Source of the DNA: Pterois miles
Lineage: Eukaryota; Chordata; Actinopteri; Perciformes; Scorpaenidae
DNA length: 64,000 bases
Direction of reading: 5' to 3'
Assembly (NCBI GenBank): GCA_947000775.1
Contig: CAMQGK010000052.1
Coordinates: forward strand, 33,138,501 to 33,202,500
Below, piece by piece: positions 12,195 through 25,305 of the stretch (the stretch's first letter is position 1; every line of letters begins with the position of its first letter). The notes under the pieces were generated by a model. The model did not search any database. It saw nothing but the letters and a program-made list of their open reading frames with translations, and was not told the origin of the DNA. The translations under genes and the position numbers were made by a program.

Positions 12195-13129
12195 AATCAA
12201 ATCATGATGTTCAGTTGTATACTTTCAATCTGCGGTTAGAAAAAAAAATAAACAAAAATGGACTTCATGTTGTCTGTCTTAGCCCTCTTTCTGGCTCGCT
12301 ATTTTCTCTTTCTCTAACACCAAGTAAGCACTCTTTAATATTATACTGTACTTTTACTACTACTTCAAAAAATATACTTGACTGTGTAATAACATGAAAT
12401 ATAATCTCTAAGTATTTCAGTTCAGTTATTTTTTTACTTTACCCTGCTGGACTTTGCTCTAATATTTAGTACTACCACAAAATGCCCCGTAAACCTACCA
12501 CAAAACATCTTTGCAGTCATTTTCACAGCATGATGTTTATAGTTGGGTGTAGCAGACGTGACGTAGTCATTTATATAACATCATTATCTGAAAGCAACTG
12601 GGGTTGACAAAAGTTCTGATATCGTCAACAAATCAACGACAATAGGTTGCAATGCAAAAATACAAGGCAATATAATAAAATCTGCACAAATCTGAAACAA
12701 AACACTTTATACTTTATAAGAGCGATTTATAAAAATTAAACATTTCAGCATTAAAGCCAGTATGTCTTGAAGTTTGTCTTTGTGTTAGTAACACATTAGT
12801 GGCAGTCAAATGGTTCATCGTGGGCTGTTTACGTATTTCTTGTATGTACTTTTTTCTGCAGGTCAGTGGTTGAAATAAATCTTTACATTTAACAATGATG
12901 AACAAGATTCGGTCATTGTTAGGTGCAAAAAGAAATCTCATTTTCTAACTTACGGCAAGTGGAATGAGTCATTCATTGAGCACTTTGTTCCTCAGTGCTG
13001 TGCAAGATGATTCCTACAGGAGGCGTCCAGACTGAAGCCAAACCAGCATGTTTTTTTAGCACTTCAAGGAATTTGTGTCACAAATTAACTCAGATATCAG
13101 TTTGTCCTGTTGACTAAATCAACTGTATT

Positions 13130-13400
13130 TTTACTAGCCGCGTTCAGATTAAAAAACGGACGCAGTGAATAAATGCTACGAGGCTACAAGCTACAACTCC
13201 TGAGCTGCTCAGCTGGAAGTCCAGAGCCAACTTCCTGTATCTGCGTTGGCTCTCTCTTAAGGTGGACCAGCTTTTCTCCTAAAGTAACAAGCCGCTCCTC
13301 TGAGTCTTTCTCAGATTTTTCATTAATTATTAATATTTCTTGTAACCGTTTTAACCGGTTAAAATGCTCAATCTCAACCTTCACTAAAAGGTCACTAAAT
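13130..13400 (+). repeat. Right-flank copy of the 55-bp-minisatellite element
   Basis: Shares GAATAAATGCTACGAGGCTA, CAAGCTACAACTCCT, CTGGAAGTCCAGAGCCAAC and CAGCTTTTCTCCT with 23190-23420 and 35280-35370. It ends in TTTTAACCGGTTAAAATGCT. No minisatellite units are present, so it is a partial copy carrying only the right flank. Confidence 0.6.
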
Positions 13401-13934
13401 CTAGTTTAGTTCTACTGTCTGTATATTCTGGGTGTTGTAATGTGGGTGTCATCATGCCTGTAATAAGCAAAACATAAACTGATGCAAGAAAGCAAAATGT
13501 TAACATGCATTCATTTGAATTATTCTTTGATAACTGAACGCCACGGCTCGCTGCGACAGAGTCGAGGTGCGTTCAGCTCGGCTCTCACCACCTGGCTGCG
13601 ATGTGCTAACGGTAACTACTGCAGCACTTCCAGCCTCGCTGCCTGTTGTCTGCTCTGCCTATTGTGCCATAGAGGTCACAAATGCTATCATTAGATATGC
13701 ATCATTGTCATTACAGAGGAGGCGAGCCGAGACACAAAGCTGTTCAACTTTTGCATCGTGGTGATAGATTGACCTGAACACGGTTTAGATGAGCCACTCG
13801 TGTTCGCCTCCCTTGTTGTGTTTTCAACACTTTAGCTGATGATCAAACATATTATTTTGCTTTGCCAACTCCGTCTCACAGCAGTTCATGAAATAGTCAC
13901 AAAATTTTATCTAATCTAACAAATTCCCCAGTTT

Positions 13935-14640
13935 TTCTTGATCCTCAGCACAACTTTCAGCATTTTTTTTTTTTGTTTTTTTGTTCTTTTTCAGTCCACC
14001 AACACGTGACGCACACGTCAATTTCTGCTCCAGTCTTAGTAAAAGGTGAGGTCAAATTACTTAGATTTAGGAATAGACTGACTTAGTTAGGCTTGGGCAA
14101 ATGGCTTTGTTAGGTTTAGGAATAGATTGACTTACTTAGGCTTAGGCAACAAATTGCTTTGTTAGGTTTAGGAATAGATTGACTTACTTAGGCTTAGGCA
14201 ACAAATTGCTTTGTTAGGTTTAGGAATAGATTGACTTACTTAGGCTTGGGCAACAAACTGCTTTGTTAGGTTTAGGAATAGACAGACTTAGTTAGGTTTG
14301 GGCAACAAACTGCTTAGTTAGGTTTAGGAATAGACAGACTTAGTTAGGTTTGGGCAACAAACTGCTTAGTTAGGTTTAGGAATAGCACAGACTTCCTTGT
14401 TTTTCGTGATGCTCAGCATGACTTTCAGCAACATGTTTTTTGTGTTTTTTCAGTCCAGCAACACAACATGAGTGTCTATTTCTACTCTAGTCTTAGTTAG
14501 TTAGAGGTGAGGTTAAACTACTTAGTTCAGGAATAGATTGACTTAGTTAGGCTGTAGCAACAAACTACTAAGTTATGTTTAGGAAAAGATCATAGTTTGG
14601 CTCAAAATAACTCTGGGAGTGCCGTAAATTAAGTATGGAA
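13935..14640 (+). repeat. Nested tandem repeat: ~52-bp TTAGG-containing units inside a ~460-bp duplication
   Basis: Inner units of about 52 bp, of the form GTTAGGTTTAGGAATAGA, then TTGACTTACTTAGG and CTTAGGCAACAAATTGCT, repeat about five to six times between 14060 and 14390. The outer block beginning TTTTTCTTGATCCTCAGCA near 13935, with TTTTTCAGTCCACCAACAC, recurs near 14398 as TTTTTCGTGATGCTCAGCA with TTTTTCAGTCCAGCAACAC. Both lead into CTAGTCTTAGT/GGTGAGGTNAAA. The structure is a local segmental duplication of an interspersed repeat that also amplified internally. Confidence 0.8.
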
Positions 14641-15950
14641 GTTACATGACAAACAAATTGAGGCTGACTCCCAGTTTTGCAGAGTAGAGGCCCCTTTGAA
14701 TTTGTTGATTTTGGTGCATCCATTTAAGCTTTAAAATCAGATTTGAATACTACATTCACACCATTGTGGCAGGATGGGAAAAACAACAAAAATTCCCTCA
14801 GCTTAGCCGTCCTTTAATTGCCAGCAGTAATTAGATGCTTTCACGATGAGGTGTTCTCACATCAGTTTTTTAAAACTCGTCCTGCTTGAGTCTGCGTGTG
14901 ACACATGATGTACAACACATGCTTTGGAAGTAATGTTATGTGATTCGTGGTGAATGGGCTGAAACATGCAAAATCTCCAGCCTCTCTGTGTGCATCCAAC
15001 AAATAAATGTTACACCAAAAGTGTCCCAATAATAATAATAATAATAATAGATTTGTTCATTTCCTCTCTCTGGCACACAGGATCACATCTTGACTTCAGT
15101 GTATTGGAAAATAATGAGGCAGCTCTCCTCTTTCTCCCTCCACTTATGCACTCACTCTCGAGTATTTTACCCAGAACACATGGCAGCTCTGTGGTTATTT
15201 ATTTTTTATGTTTTAGTTTTGACAGAATAGAAAAACAGGAAATGAGAAGAAAAGAGTTTTTGTTGGACTTGTTGCTTTGGTGTGACTGATCTTATTTTGG
15301 GGTATTAGGAAGGAAGGGGCAGGCGCTGGTGGCTGGTTTGTCAGGATGGTAATATGAAGAGTGAAGGGCCTTTGTGTCGCCGCGGGAGGTTTCACCACTG
15401 ATCTTTGACCCACATATCTAAAGGCTGGGTTGTTTCGGTTGCCAGCCTTCAACACTGAAGTGGTGATCCTGGAGCTGCTTGTTGGATGGATTTTTGATTT
15501 TCTTAAAACTATCCTTTAAAGTTAAAATAGCTTTTCAGATCATCATATTCACTTAGACATATTCAACAGCCCTTTTTTATATTGTGCCAAGAATTCATAA
15601 AGAAGTTGGGAGACAAAAGCACCATAATAATTTACTCAGATCGATTACTTCTCTCCATGACTTGGACTTCTTTGCTTGGTTAACTTAACTTGTCTTTGAT
15701 TGCATTTGCCTTTGTTTTCAGTTTATGATCTATTCACAAAACAACCATTTGATGAGGAAGTTTAATGATATCCTGGCTCAGCACTGCAAAGAGGTACCAT
15801 ACTGTGTGAAATCAAGAAAAAGTGAAGACTTTATGTGATAATATCAGATCAACACAAAGCTTCAGTTGAGGAGCAGTGAGTTCAAGTATGTGTTTTGCAA
15901 AAGCAAAGATGCAAACTTTGCGTTTTTGACATTATTTTATTTTATTATTA

Positions 15951-16220
15951 ATCCGTCCATCCATCTGCGGGGGGGGTGGAGCCGATCCCTGATGTACCCT
16001 GGACAGGGATGGCACATAGAGACATAGCATTCACACCTACAGGACATTTAGAGTCATCAGTTAACCTGCATGTCTTTGGACTGTGGGAGGAAGCCGGAGA
16101 ACCCGGAGAAAACCCACGCTGACACGGAGAACATGCAAACTCCACACAGAAGAGCCCCAATCTGGATACACAACCCTCTTGCTGTGAGGCGACAGTACTA
16201 ACCACTGCACCACCATGCAG
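15951..16220 (-). mobile_element. L2-type LINE 3' end relic
   Basis: Contains ATCCGTCCATCCATCTGCGG, GGAGCCGATCCC, ACCCTGGACAGG, the conserved CATGTCTTTGGACTGTGGGA, ACACGGAGAACATGCAAACT and CACTGCACCACC. Together these are the textbook 3' UTR of vertebrate L2/CR1-clade LINEs. No reverse transcriptase remains, so it is a 5'-truncated relic. Confidence 0.8.
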
Positions 16221-17715
16221 CCCTATTTTATTATTATGTTCATCATTATTTTTATGGTCATTATTTTCATGTTTGTGTGGTTTTGGGTGGGATGGCGGGA
16301 GAGCCTTTATGTACCGTATGTTCTTGTTGATGTTAATTGTTTTATTGTATTTTTGTTTGACTTATTATCATTATTTATTTATGTGCTTAAATATTTGTTC
16401 ACATTTTGAAACTAAAACTAGATTTTATAAACCAGACCGTTTGCCTTACAGCAATCAGATCTGAGGTCTGGTTAGCGTGATGGTGGGAACGCACAACATC
16501 AACAGTTTAACAGTTAGAATTAAGCCAAAGGTTGTGTTGTGCACTTATCCACTCAACATTCAATCGGTAATGAAAAACATAGGAACATTACTGTGTAAGC
16601 TGAGGAGAAATGCCCTGTAGCCTACAGCCCTTCTCACATTTGTATGATATTGTAAATTACTGAGTAACAGAAGTTTAAAATGCAGTGCAATGTCTCCTAA
16701 TGCCAAGCTGCAGCAGTTTATTGATGAAAGCCAGAGCATGTGGCTAAAACCTGGTTGACAGATTCCCCCGGGGGGTAATATACAAATATACAGTACACTG
16801 TACACAGTAATTTCTATGTCAAAATAGTGTAAAAGAGTATGGTTTGTATGCATAAATATGTCACATATTTTGGCTTTATGCTGTTTGTATTATTGTCAAA
16901 TATTTATTACAACAATACCCTCTTAAAAAACTTTGTGAAGTTGACTTACGCTCCACACAGAGTGTGACTAGGCTCTTTACTGGACGTTATAAATATCAAC
17001 TACATTTGAGGTTAAGTCACCATTTGTGTTAATGTATTTGTTCCCTTAACATGCACCCAAAATCTGTGCAAATGTTCATACAAACAAGTCCAGTTTGATG
17101 TGTGATCCGAAGGGAGGTCAGGAGTCAAGAGAAGAACTTTTCAAGTTTTATTCACCGGCTTAAACATGGGGTATACAGGTTGGTATGATACTTGATGGGA
17201 GCGATTAAAACAACATCATAACAAGAAAAATATCAGGAAAGGTTGCAAAATGTAATGGAAGCAGATGTGACCTCTCTACATTCATTCATTCATCTCTCTG
17301 ATTGTGTTTCTTCTTGCTCACAGGGCTACATGGATTAAAAACCTGCCTTATTCATAAATCATATTACTATAATATTCAGTGACGCTATTCCTGAGGTAGA
17401 ATGAGAAATCCTTTAATACTCTGCTGCTGCTGCGGAGACCTGGTGCTGTTGTGCATGATGCCATCCTCTGGCTGCTGTGTTGAACTGCAGGAGTGAACTC
17501 CTAATGAATGAATGAGCCGAGTGGTACTTAAACATTATTAGCAGGTTTCTAGCAAATTATGAGCATTACATTATTGTGCTATTTGCATCTGTATGGATAT
17601 TTATAACTCAAGTCACAGAATAAACTGAAATATCAGCAGTGTTGACATGTTCAATTAGTCATACAATCCGATTACAGTATGAAAACTGTATTTACAATTT
17701 GTTGTTGTCTAAAGT

Positions 17716-17917
17716 AAGATTAATAATAATAATAATACTACTACTATTAATAATAATAATAATAATAATTCAGTTGGTGGAAGGATGTGTCTTTGGTAGA
17801 TTTTTTTTTTTGCCTAATATACAGAAGAATTTTCTCAACCCACGATGAATTTAATCCTTCAGTTCATCTGAAAACTGAAAATAAAAATAAATGAATAAAT
17901 GAATAAATGAATAAATA
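17716..17917. repeat. AAT and AATG microsatellites
   Basis: (AAT)n interrupted by CTACTACT at about 17717-17769, and AATAAATG repeats at about 17883-17916. Simple repeats only. Confidence 0.8.
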
Positions 17918-19029
17918 ATACTGCTAATTATTTTATGGAACTACAATTTTATTTTAGGTGTATTTTATTTCATAGATGTAATTTTGATTTCAAAATTCAA
18001 TTTCCGAATCTGTTTTCATGTCATACACAACATTGTGTTTGCACTGTGAAGAAACACTACAGCGTCAGTTAATTATTGTGAAAATAATGATGTAATAACA
18101 TTTCATAATAATGATATGAGTTGACATATTTAATATAGTATTTTACAGTATATTGGCTCAACGTGATTTTTTTTATAATTACGGCCCCACAGGGCCTTTC
18201 ATTAAAAGTAAAGTGAAGATGATCATTTATTTTGTTAATTATTGTTGTTAATAAAAACCACAGCACACATCTGTTACTGTATTTACAGAAACTTGTTGAA
18301 ACAATGTTATCCTGTTCAACATTACAGTAATTTCTAGACAGATTTTATAGACACATTAACATTATATCGATATGTTTCCACCATTTTACTTACAGACTAC
18401 TTACAGAGTTACAATAAGTTAAAATAAACTAATAATATGCATCAACAGTCTGTGTGAATATCTATCTATTAAACTACATCCATATATAATATTTTCCACA
18501 TTCAAGGAAAGGGAGCATGCAGTCAAATGTTTCCTTTATATACATGTGGTGCAAAACAGGTCATCATATGCATTTATTACCTTACTAATATAAATTCCCT
18601 ATTCATCTATCCATGTAAATACATATTTTATATATTTAAATAGATGTTTTACGCTGCAAATGTACAAATACCCTGCTGCTCACCAACTTGTCTCTTAGTC
18701 CATAGCTTCAGGTTTGACCTTTATCACCACAAACTGTTTGGTTTCTTCTCAGACTTTTGGGGGTTTCAAAGGCACCAATTATTGTGGCCATATTCTATAT
18801 TTGTTTTTAATTGACTAATAATATCTAATACCAAACCTGTTGCCCCCCCAACATATTATTCTTCTAAAAAAGCAGACAAAAATATAAATAATAAATATAA
18901 ATAGTGTAATTGGATTTTTACATAAAGGATATATTTGATATATTTGCACTTTATTGGAAAAATAAACTGTAATTAACAGATACATTATGTTTTACTAGGT
19001 TAGTATGTGTTGATGTTTTCATTTTTCAT

Positions 19030-19277
19030 GACAGAGCTGCAACAATTAGTCAATTAGTTGTCGACTATCAAATTAATTACTCGACTATCAACTTTTATGA
19101 TAATTATTTAGTTTGAATATTTTTTCAGCTTCTGAATATTTTCTGATTTCTTTACTTCTCTATGACTATAAATTGACTTTTTTTTTAAACCATTTTCTGA
19201 CATTTTATAGCCTAAACAACTATTAAATTAATCAAGAAAATATTCAACAATGAAAATAATTGTTGGTTGCAGCCCTA
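19030..19277. mobile_element. hAT-type MITE
   Basis: Begins AGAGCTGCAACAATTAGTC and ends ATTGTTGGTTGCAGCCCT, an imperfect terminal inverted repeat about 248 bp apart. The interior is AT-rich with no ORF. Similar GTTGACAACTAATTGGTTAA sequence recurs near 53955-54095 in a usp28 intron. Confidence 0.65.
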
Positions 19278-19638
19278 TTTTGTAATGATGAGTATTAATT
19301 TCATTTGTAAGTGTGTGGGGACATTTCTGCTTGGGCATGTGAAAAAGCCTTGAGTTGGCCCTGAAAACATCTCAAATTGCATTCACATCACAGAACTTTA
19401 AAAGTCTCTGATCAAACGTAAAACTGTGACATTAATAATAATATCTGTAGGGGTATAGTGGCAAACCCAGTTGTACATAGGCCCCAACTACAGGAAGCCT
19501 TTCCCTGATCCATTACTATGCGAGGGCCTCCCTGCATCCACAAAGCTCCACAGGGCACAGAGCCAATAACTCTGGCCTTTTGAATTCAAAGCTCTCCCCA
19601 CTGAGCTTGTGTCCACCGCAGCAGTACAGGGCTGAGAC

Positions 19639-22600
19639 TCAGGCGACCTGCCACACTGACCACAGCGTGCCCAGCGTGATGCTGTAGGCCACCACGGCCA
19701 CCAAGTACACCCTGAAGAGCAGTACGTCCAGCACGTAGCCCACCTGCAGCCACTCCTTGGCAACTTCCCGGCACCTGTCCCTCTTCTCCAGGAAGTGGCG
19801 TATCGCCGTCACTTCTTGCAGGATGTTGTCCATGACGGGTGGGATGGGGTCTCTGGAGGGGGGCAGGCCCAGTCCTAGCAGCCCGCCTTCTCTGTCATGG
19901 TGGCTGAGTCTTCGGCCTATCTCGCAGGTGTGGTGGAGGGTGCACTGGGCTGCAGGACGGGACAAGGATAGGCTTCATTTTACCAGGATATTTGTGTTAG
20001 AAGTGTTTTAATGAAGTAGGTGAAGGTTAAAGCAAAGAGAATGACCTTTCTACTAAGGCCTAAAGCTTCCACCTGAAGAACTACATTAGAAATATAAAAC
20101 TCATTCATGATTCCAAGGCGATAATTCATTTTAGCTCCACTACTGGTGATAAATTCCTCACCCAGCAGCCCCTGTCTCCTAAAAAGTACATTTATATAAC
20201 CTACCATTAATTTGCAATGAAAGACGGAAATGTAATGTTATTTACATAATGAGAAAGCATTATTAATGAATGTATCTGCAAAATCCTCACTGACAACACT
20301 TTTGTTTCCTCATGTATTTTCCATCCAAGCAAAGCTAACATTTTTTTAGTTATTATTTTGATTAAAAACCTGATGGCACAAGACTATAAAGTGCTTTTGT
20401 ATGCTTCTGTACATGTTTTCACCTACACCTTACCTGTCCCATAGTTGTTGTCCTTGTAGTGCTCCAGGTCGGCGCCCTGGGAGGACAGTGTGGAGCAGAG
20501 GCGATGCTTCTTGTGGATGCAGAAGAGGACTGGCGCTCTTTCCAGCACAAGGTACTTCACCCAGTGGGGCACGGGGGGCTGCAGGTCCTGCTTGTGGACC
20601 AGACGCACAATCAGCACGGTTTCTGTCAGGCTGATCACCAAGAGGGCCATGCAAACCACGAAGTACACACCTACAGCACAGGTAAGATGAGACAAGGTAT
20701 TCTATATGACATGGTTTCATATAGACAGTAGGTCGCAGGTTTAAGTCCAGACTCTTTCATCTCGGAGTTTGTATGTATGTTAACCTGGGCTCCCTCCCTC
20801 AGGTGGATTGAGGTAGTACTGTACAGACCTATGATGTAGTGGTAATTTGTTGAAGATGTTTCCTTGCCTTCCACCCAATGCATGCTGGGAAAGTCTCCAG
20901 CCCTCCAATATCCTGCTTGAATTTAGTGTGAGTGCACTCTCAGTACTTGTTTTGCCCTCATCAATCAGTCTCTGCATGCAGACTATCTGCTACTCAGTTT
21001 TGTTTGTACTCTCCTAACATCGTATTTTACCAGCCTTTTTCATTTCTTTTATTCACACATCAATGCAGAGGTAAAATAAGGCAAAAGTATTTTAAATACA
21101 CTTTTTGCAGAGCTGCTGCTCTGCATGCAAATGGCTGATAAGCAGTAATAGATCCCAGTCACCTATCAGTGGGGTTCCTATGGCGGTGGCAGGTAGAGTG
21201 TCAGATACAATGATGAGGAAGACAGAGTAGCCCAGCAACAAAGTGATCTTGAAGGAAACCCTCTCTCCACTGTCTGGTGGCAGATAGAAACCCACAATGT
21301 CCATCACCATCAGGAAGATGCTGGGCAGCAGCAAGTTGACGGTGTAGAACAGCGGCCGCCGCCGGATCACCACCTGACAAATAAGTCAAGTCAGAATGTT
21401 TGCTGTAAACAAAGGAAGGTTTTCTTGGACTGGAAGCATGGGGAAACAGCTAACATGACTATCAATAATTAAGACATATCTTGTTGATTTAATCTGTGCA
21501 AAAATAACTGAAAGCCCCATGGTTCTGAGCAGCTTTTTCGGCTATAAAATAAGTAGTGGGCGTGCAAAGATTTTGGTTTCCAGTTTAAGAATAAGTAAAT
21601 AACAAGAAATAAAACAATGTAGTAATTTATTTTCAAATAAAGTTAGATGTAGATAATTAAATACGGAACTCAAATAGTAAATAATATCAGAGGTAAATAG
21701 TTTAGGTAAAATACGATAAAAACAAAAACACAGAATACACCTTTAGTTTGGACTCGTCGATTTTATTGGTCGTTATCATAGGTCAGCCAGTGACACGTGT
21801 TTTGATTGGCTGAAGGTGCGGAAGTGAAAGAGAAAGGGCGGGCCAGAGCGCAAACAAACAAACGAGCGAAGGGGAAAGAGGGACTAGTTCAAGTGCTAAA
21901 TGGAGTAAAAACGGAAGCATTTGATTAAGACTTGAACACGCAATTTTCTCTTTTTAATTTCAGTTAATTAGCCTTATCGTTAGTGCTTGAGGTTATGTGT
22001 ATGTGTGTGTTTGCGCAAGCCTGAATTCTCCATAACTGAAATCTCGTAGCAGTTGGCCGCTAAGCTAACGGGGTAACGATGCTAACTGCTCAGCTAATTG
22101 ATTGTGTAGGTAAGAACGGCTAGCAGTATCGATAGCTTGTTTTAAGTTAGTGACTAGCAGATAGCTAAATGAACAAGTGTGCGCTTGGTTTGGCGTTGGA
22201 TTCCAGGTCAGACAGACCCTGCTGTGACCGGTCAAACTGTGTGGGTCGTCCGCTGGAGACACATGTTGAGATGCTAACGGTTCAAGAGCAGATAGCGCCT
22301 TTGGATGCCTGGGAGGAAGATTTCAGCCTCGGTTACCTCCGACACAAGCCGTCTTTCCAGGACTGAAACAGAACTGTGAGTTACATTTGATTTATCTTGA
22401 ATCTACCACACAAGAGTCGCATATAAAGGTTCAGCTGTATTTATTGAGGAGTGAGAGGAGGGGGACTTAAAGCTCAGTGTGACAGTTATGACAGAGTTTA
22501 ACGTTAGTTGTAGCATTTAGATTAAAATGAAACCAACATAGAGTTCAAGTGTTTATTGGTATCTTTGTGTAGAAGCCAAATATTTAGTTGTAATTTATTT

Positions 22601-25222
22601 TATTTGAGGCTACTAATGTTCTGCGTGTGTTGCTAGTTGTTGTCTAACATTTAAGGTATATTCTAAATTTAAAGGAGGCTGTTTTTATTTCTAAGGGAAT
22701 CTTATTTGTCTTAAGATAAGATATTCCTTTATTAGTCCCACAGTGGGGAAATTTACAAATGGTATTATATTTCTTTTGGTTGAATTTAAATAATTTTGGT
22801 TGAAAATATGTCTTATTGTTCAAATTGCCAGTAAACAACAGATATTTTCTTTCTCTGTTGTTGTCTGGGGTCAGATACTGGATGTAGTGGTAAGTGAACA
22901 GGCCTGTATTTAAGTTAAGTTATCCTTTTTGTGAGAAGGTTGTGATAGTTTTGTTTTTTTTTGTACCTTTAAGACCTTAAAGACCTCAAAAGCACCCTTC
23001 ATTTTATGGTGCTTTCAAATGTGGTGGTGTTTACCATGTTTATGAATTGAGTCCATATGAACACCCTCGTCATATGGTGTTCACGACCTCGTAAGTGGAA
23101 AGTTTCACTCCAAATTCACGACTTGTGATATTAGTTGGCATTGAGAGAAGTGGTGGAGCCCATGGAAGTTCATTTATCGGCTAGTTTTTGACAGACCGTG
23201 CGTGTGTGTGGCGGCGGTGAGTGTGGGTTTGTTGGTGGCGTTATAGCTGTGAATGTAGCTGTAGCCGACAGTGTGTGTACAGTTTATTTGTGGCTGAATA
23301 AATGCTGCAAGGCTACAAGCTACAACTCCTCAGCTGGACGTCCAGAGCCAACTTCCTGTATCTGCGCCGGCTCTCTCTTCAGGTGGATCAGCTTTTCTCC
23401 TTAAAGATGATGAGCTGCTGCTACTTAGTATTTTTAAGGCTCGACTTGCTTGTGTTTGTTGTACTTTTTTTAATCGGAAAACCATTTCAGTCGAGAAAGA
23501 AGAAGATGATAATGAATGTCTACATTAACAGCAGTCTGGCACGTCTGGATTCACCACCCCACATTTATACTACACGTCATCCATACATACAGTACACGTC
23601 TTTATTTCAAATACTTACATGGAACTTCATCTCAGCGTAATAGTCATCGTTGTCCACACTGAAGCTCTTGTACTTGGACAGTATATGGAGCAGCTCCCAC
23701 TCTCCTTGGTTCATGAAGACGCTCTTGTCCTCCCTGAGCTCCTCGGGGCTTCGCATCAGGGTGATGTTGATGTCATCAACTACAGATCGAACACAATGTC
23801 GGCAGCAGCGTGAAACGGCCATGGCAACAAGTTACCTTTCACCCTCCAGTCTGCTCTCTAAGCACATGTCACAGCAGGGGAGCGCTCATGGATGCACAGA
23901 ACAGAGCGGTTGTTCCACTCAAGTCTTAATGAGAAGAGTCGAAGAGAGAGTCCGATGTTGTTTTCGGATGCCGGCGAATATTCTTCACCATTTTGCCAGA
24001 ATTACATCAAAAGTATCATAATGGTAGATTATTTGTAGAGTAGAAAGTGGATAGGTCTAAACTATCAGAGTTTTATTGTGGTATTGTTGTATTTTAGTAC
24101 TGTTTCTATATTTCTATAAGGTCTATTGTAGACCTTGTAGTTGGACAAAATTTAGACATTTTCAATGTAATTCCTCAAAAATGAATGTGGAGTTGGTAGG
24201 CTGCTTAAAGTATAAATATGTTTTATTTAACTCGGCTTTTATTGTTGTAGTTTTTCTCGATCAGTCACAATAAATAAGCTATGGTGAGTACAGTAGGTCA
24301 CAGCTGAACCAGGATGTCGGTCGGTAAACTGATTGATTTACAATGGACGGGGAAATAATTTTACCTGTGTTGACTAGTAGGACCCGATTTGATACTATCG
24401 TGGTACTCGAGTGTGCGAATTGATATTATGACTGTGGCAAAAGGTTGAATCATACACTTCAAGGGACTTCTACTTTGGAAAATATCAAAATTAATCCAGT
24501 AAAATGTTTGATTTTCAGCATGTATGTAGTCAGACATGTCCTGAAGTCAAATATATCAGCATCATTGTCATTGTCATTGTCAGTCTTACAATTACAACCG
24601 GCCCTTTGAGGACAAGCATTATGATGATGTGGCCCGGGAATTGAGTTAGACACCCCTGTTTTAAACCACAAAAAAAAAAAAAAAAAAAAAGTTCAGTTAC
24701 TTTGTAAATGGTAACATGAAGAATGTCTTACTGGTATGTAGCCAGCTCTGGAAGGTGAGGCTGCATTTCTGGACATCAAATGGGAAGTTGTAGATGTTGA
24801 GAGTGCAGGCCGTGACCACCTGGATGGGTTTGTAGTTGCGTACCTGTCCATCATGTGTCACATAGACATAAGGAATGTCTGGAGACTTCCCCACATCTAC
24901 ACTGCAGGTTAGAGACAAAAAATGTCAACAACAACTTCTTTAGGAGCAAAGACAGACCCTGGCAGAATAATAGAAGTAGCAGAAATAAAGTTCAATCACT
25001 GTTAACGGCAGCTGCTCTTACAACTCGTTGATGAGGATGTCAGGCACCCACACGTTAGCAGTAGGTATGGAAACTTGTTTGACTTCGTCAAAGTCTTCCG
25101 GGTTCCACACCAGGAATTCATCAGTCCACGACTAAAATATTGAAGAAAGGAAAAAGCTAAATTATAGCAAATATTGAATAGAAATCAATTTTGGTTTCAC
25201 ACATAGCATTACTGTCTAACAG

Positions 25223-25305
<83 letters not shown>

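Larger units (their letters stand above)
5420..12215 (+). other. zbtb16: Probable zbtb16 3' UTR
   Basis: About 6.8 kb after the zbtb16 stop with no ORF resembling a protein. From about 8.7 kb it is strikingly T-rich on the plus strand, with many T and A homopolymer runs, GU/GUU tracts and few full transposons, as in long vertebrate 3' UTRs. Possible polyadenylation signals include AATAAA at 10879-10884 and 12189-12194. A cluster near 8430-8650 (GTATGCATAG, CATCATGGGAAA, a GC-rich patch) may be an inserted repeat. The transcript end is inferred and could lie earlier. Confidence 0.45.
12216..19638. other. zbtb16-htr3a intergenic region
   Basis: Convergent intergenic DNA with no gene I can support. 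It contains a minisatellite-element flank (13130-13400), a nested tandem repeat (13935-14640), an L2 LINE 3' relic (15951-16220), AAT/AATG microsatellites near 17.7-17.9 kb and a MITE (19030-19277). The rest is AT-rich and unremarkable. AATAAA on the minus strand near 18947-18955 could end htr3a, about 0.7 kb past its stop. Confidence 0.7.

Noticed and set aside
19488..19763. ORFs overlapping the htr3a last exon in other frames
   Set aside because: They are shadows of the real M4-encoding exon, which has the conserved protein sequence and correct phase.
22169..22366. 65-codon ORF near the htr3a intronic promoter-like cluster as a new protein
   Set aside because: The length is within chance and no recognisable motif is present. 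It is kept only as part of the promoter observation, not as a CDS.
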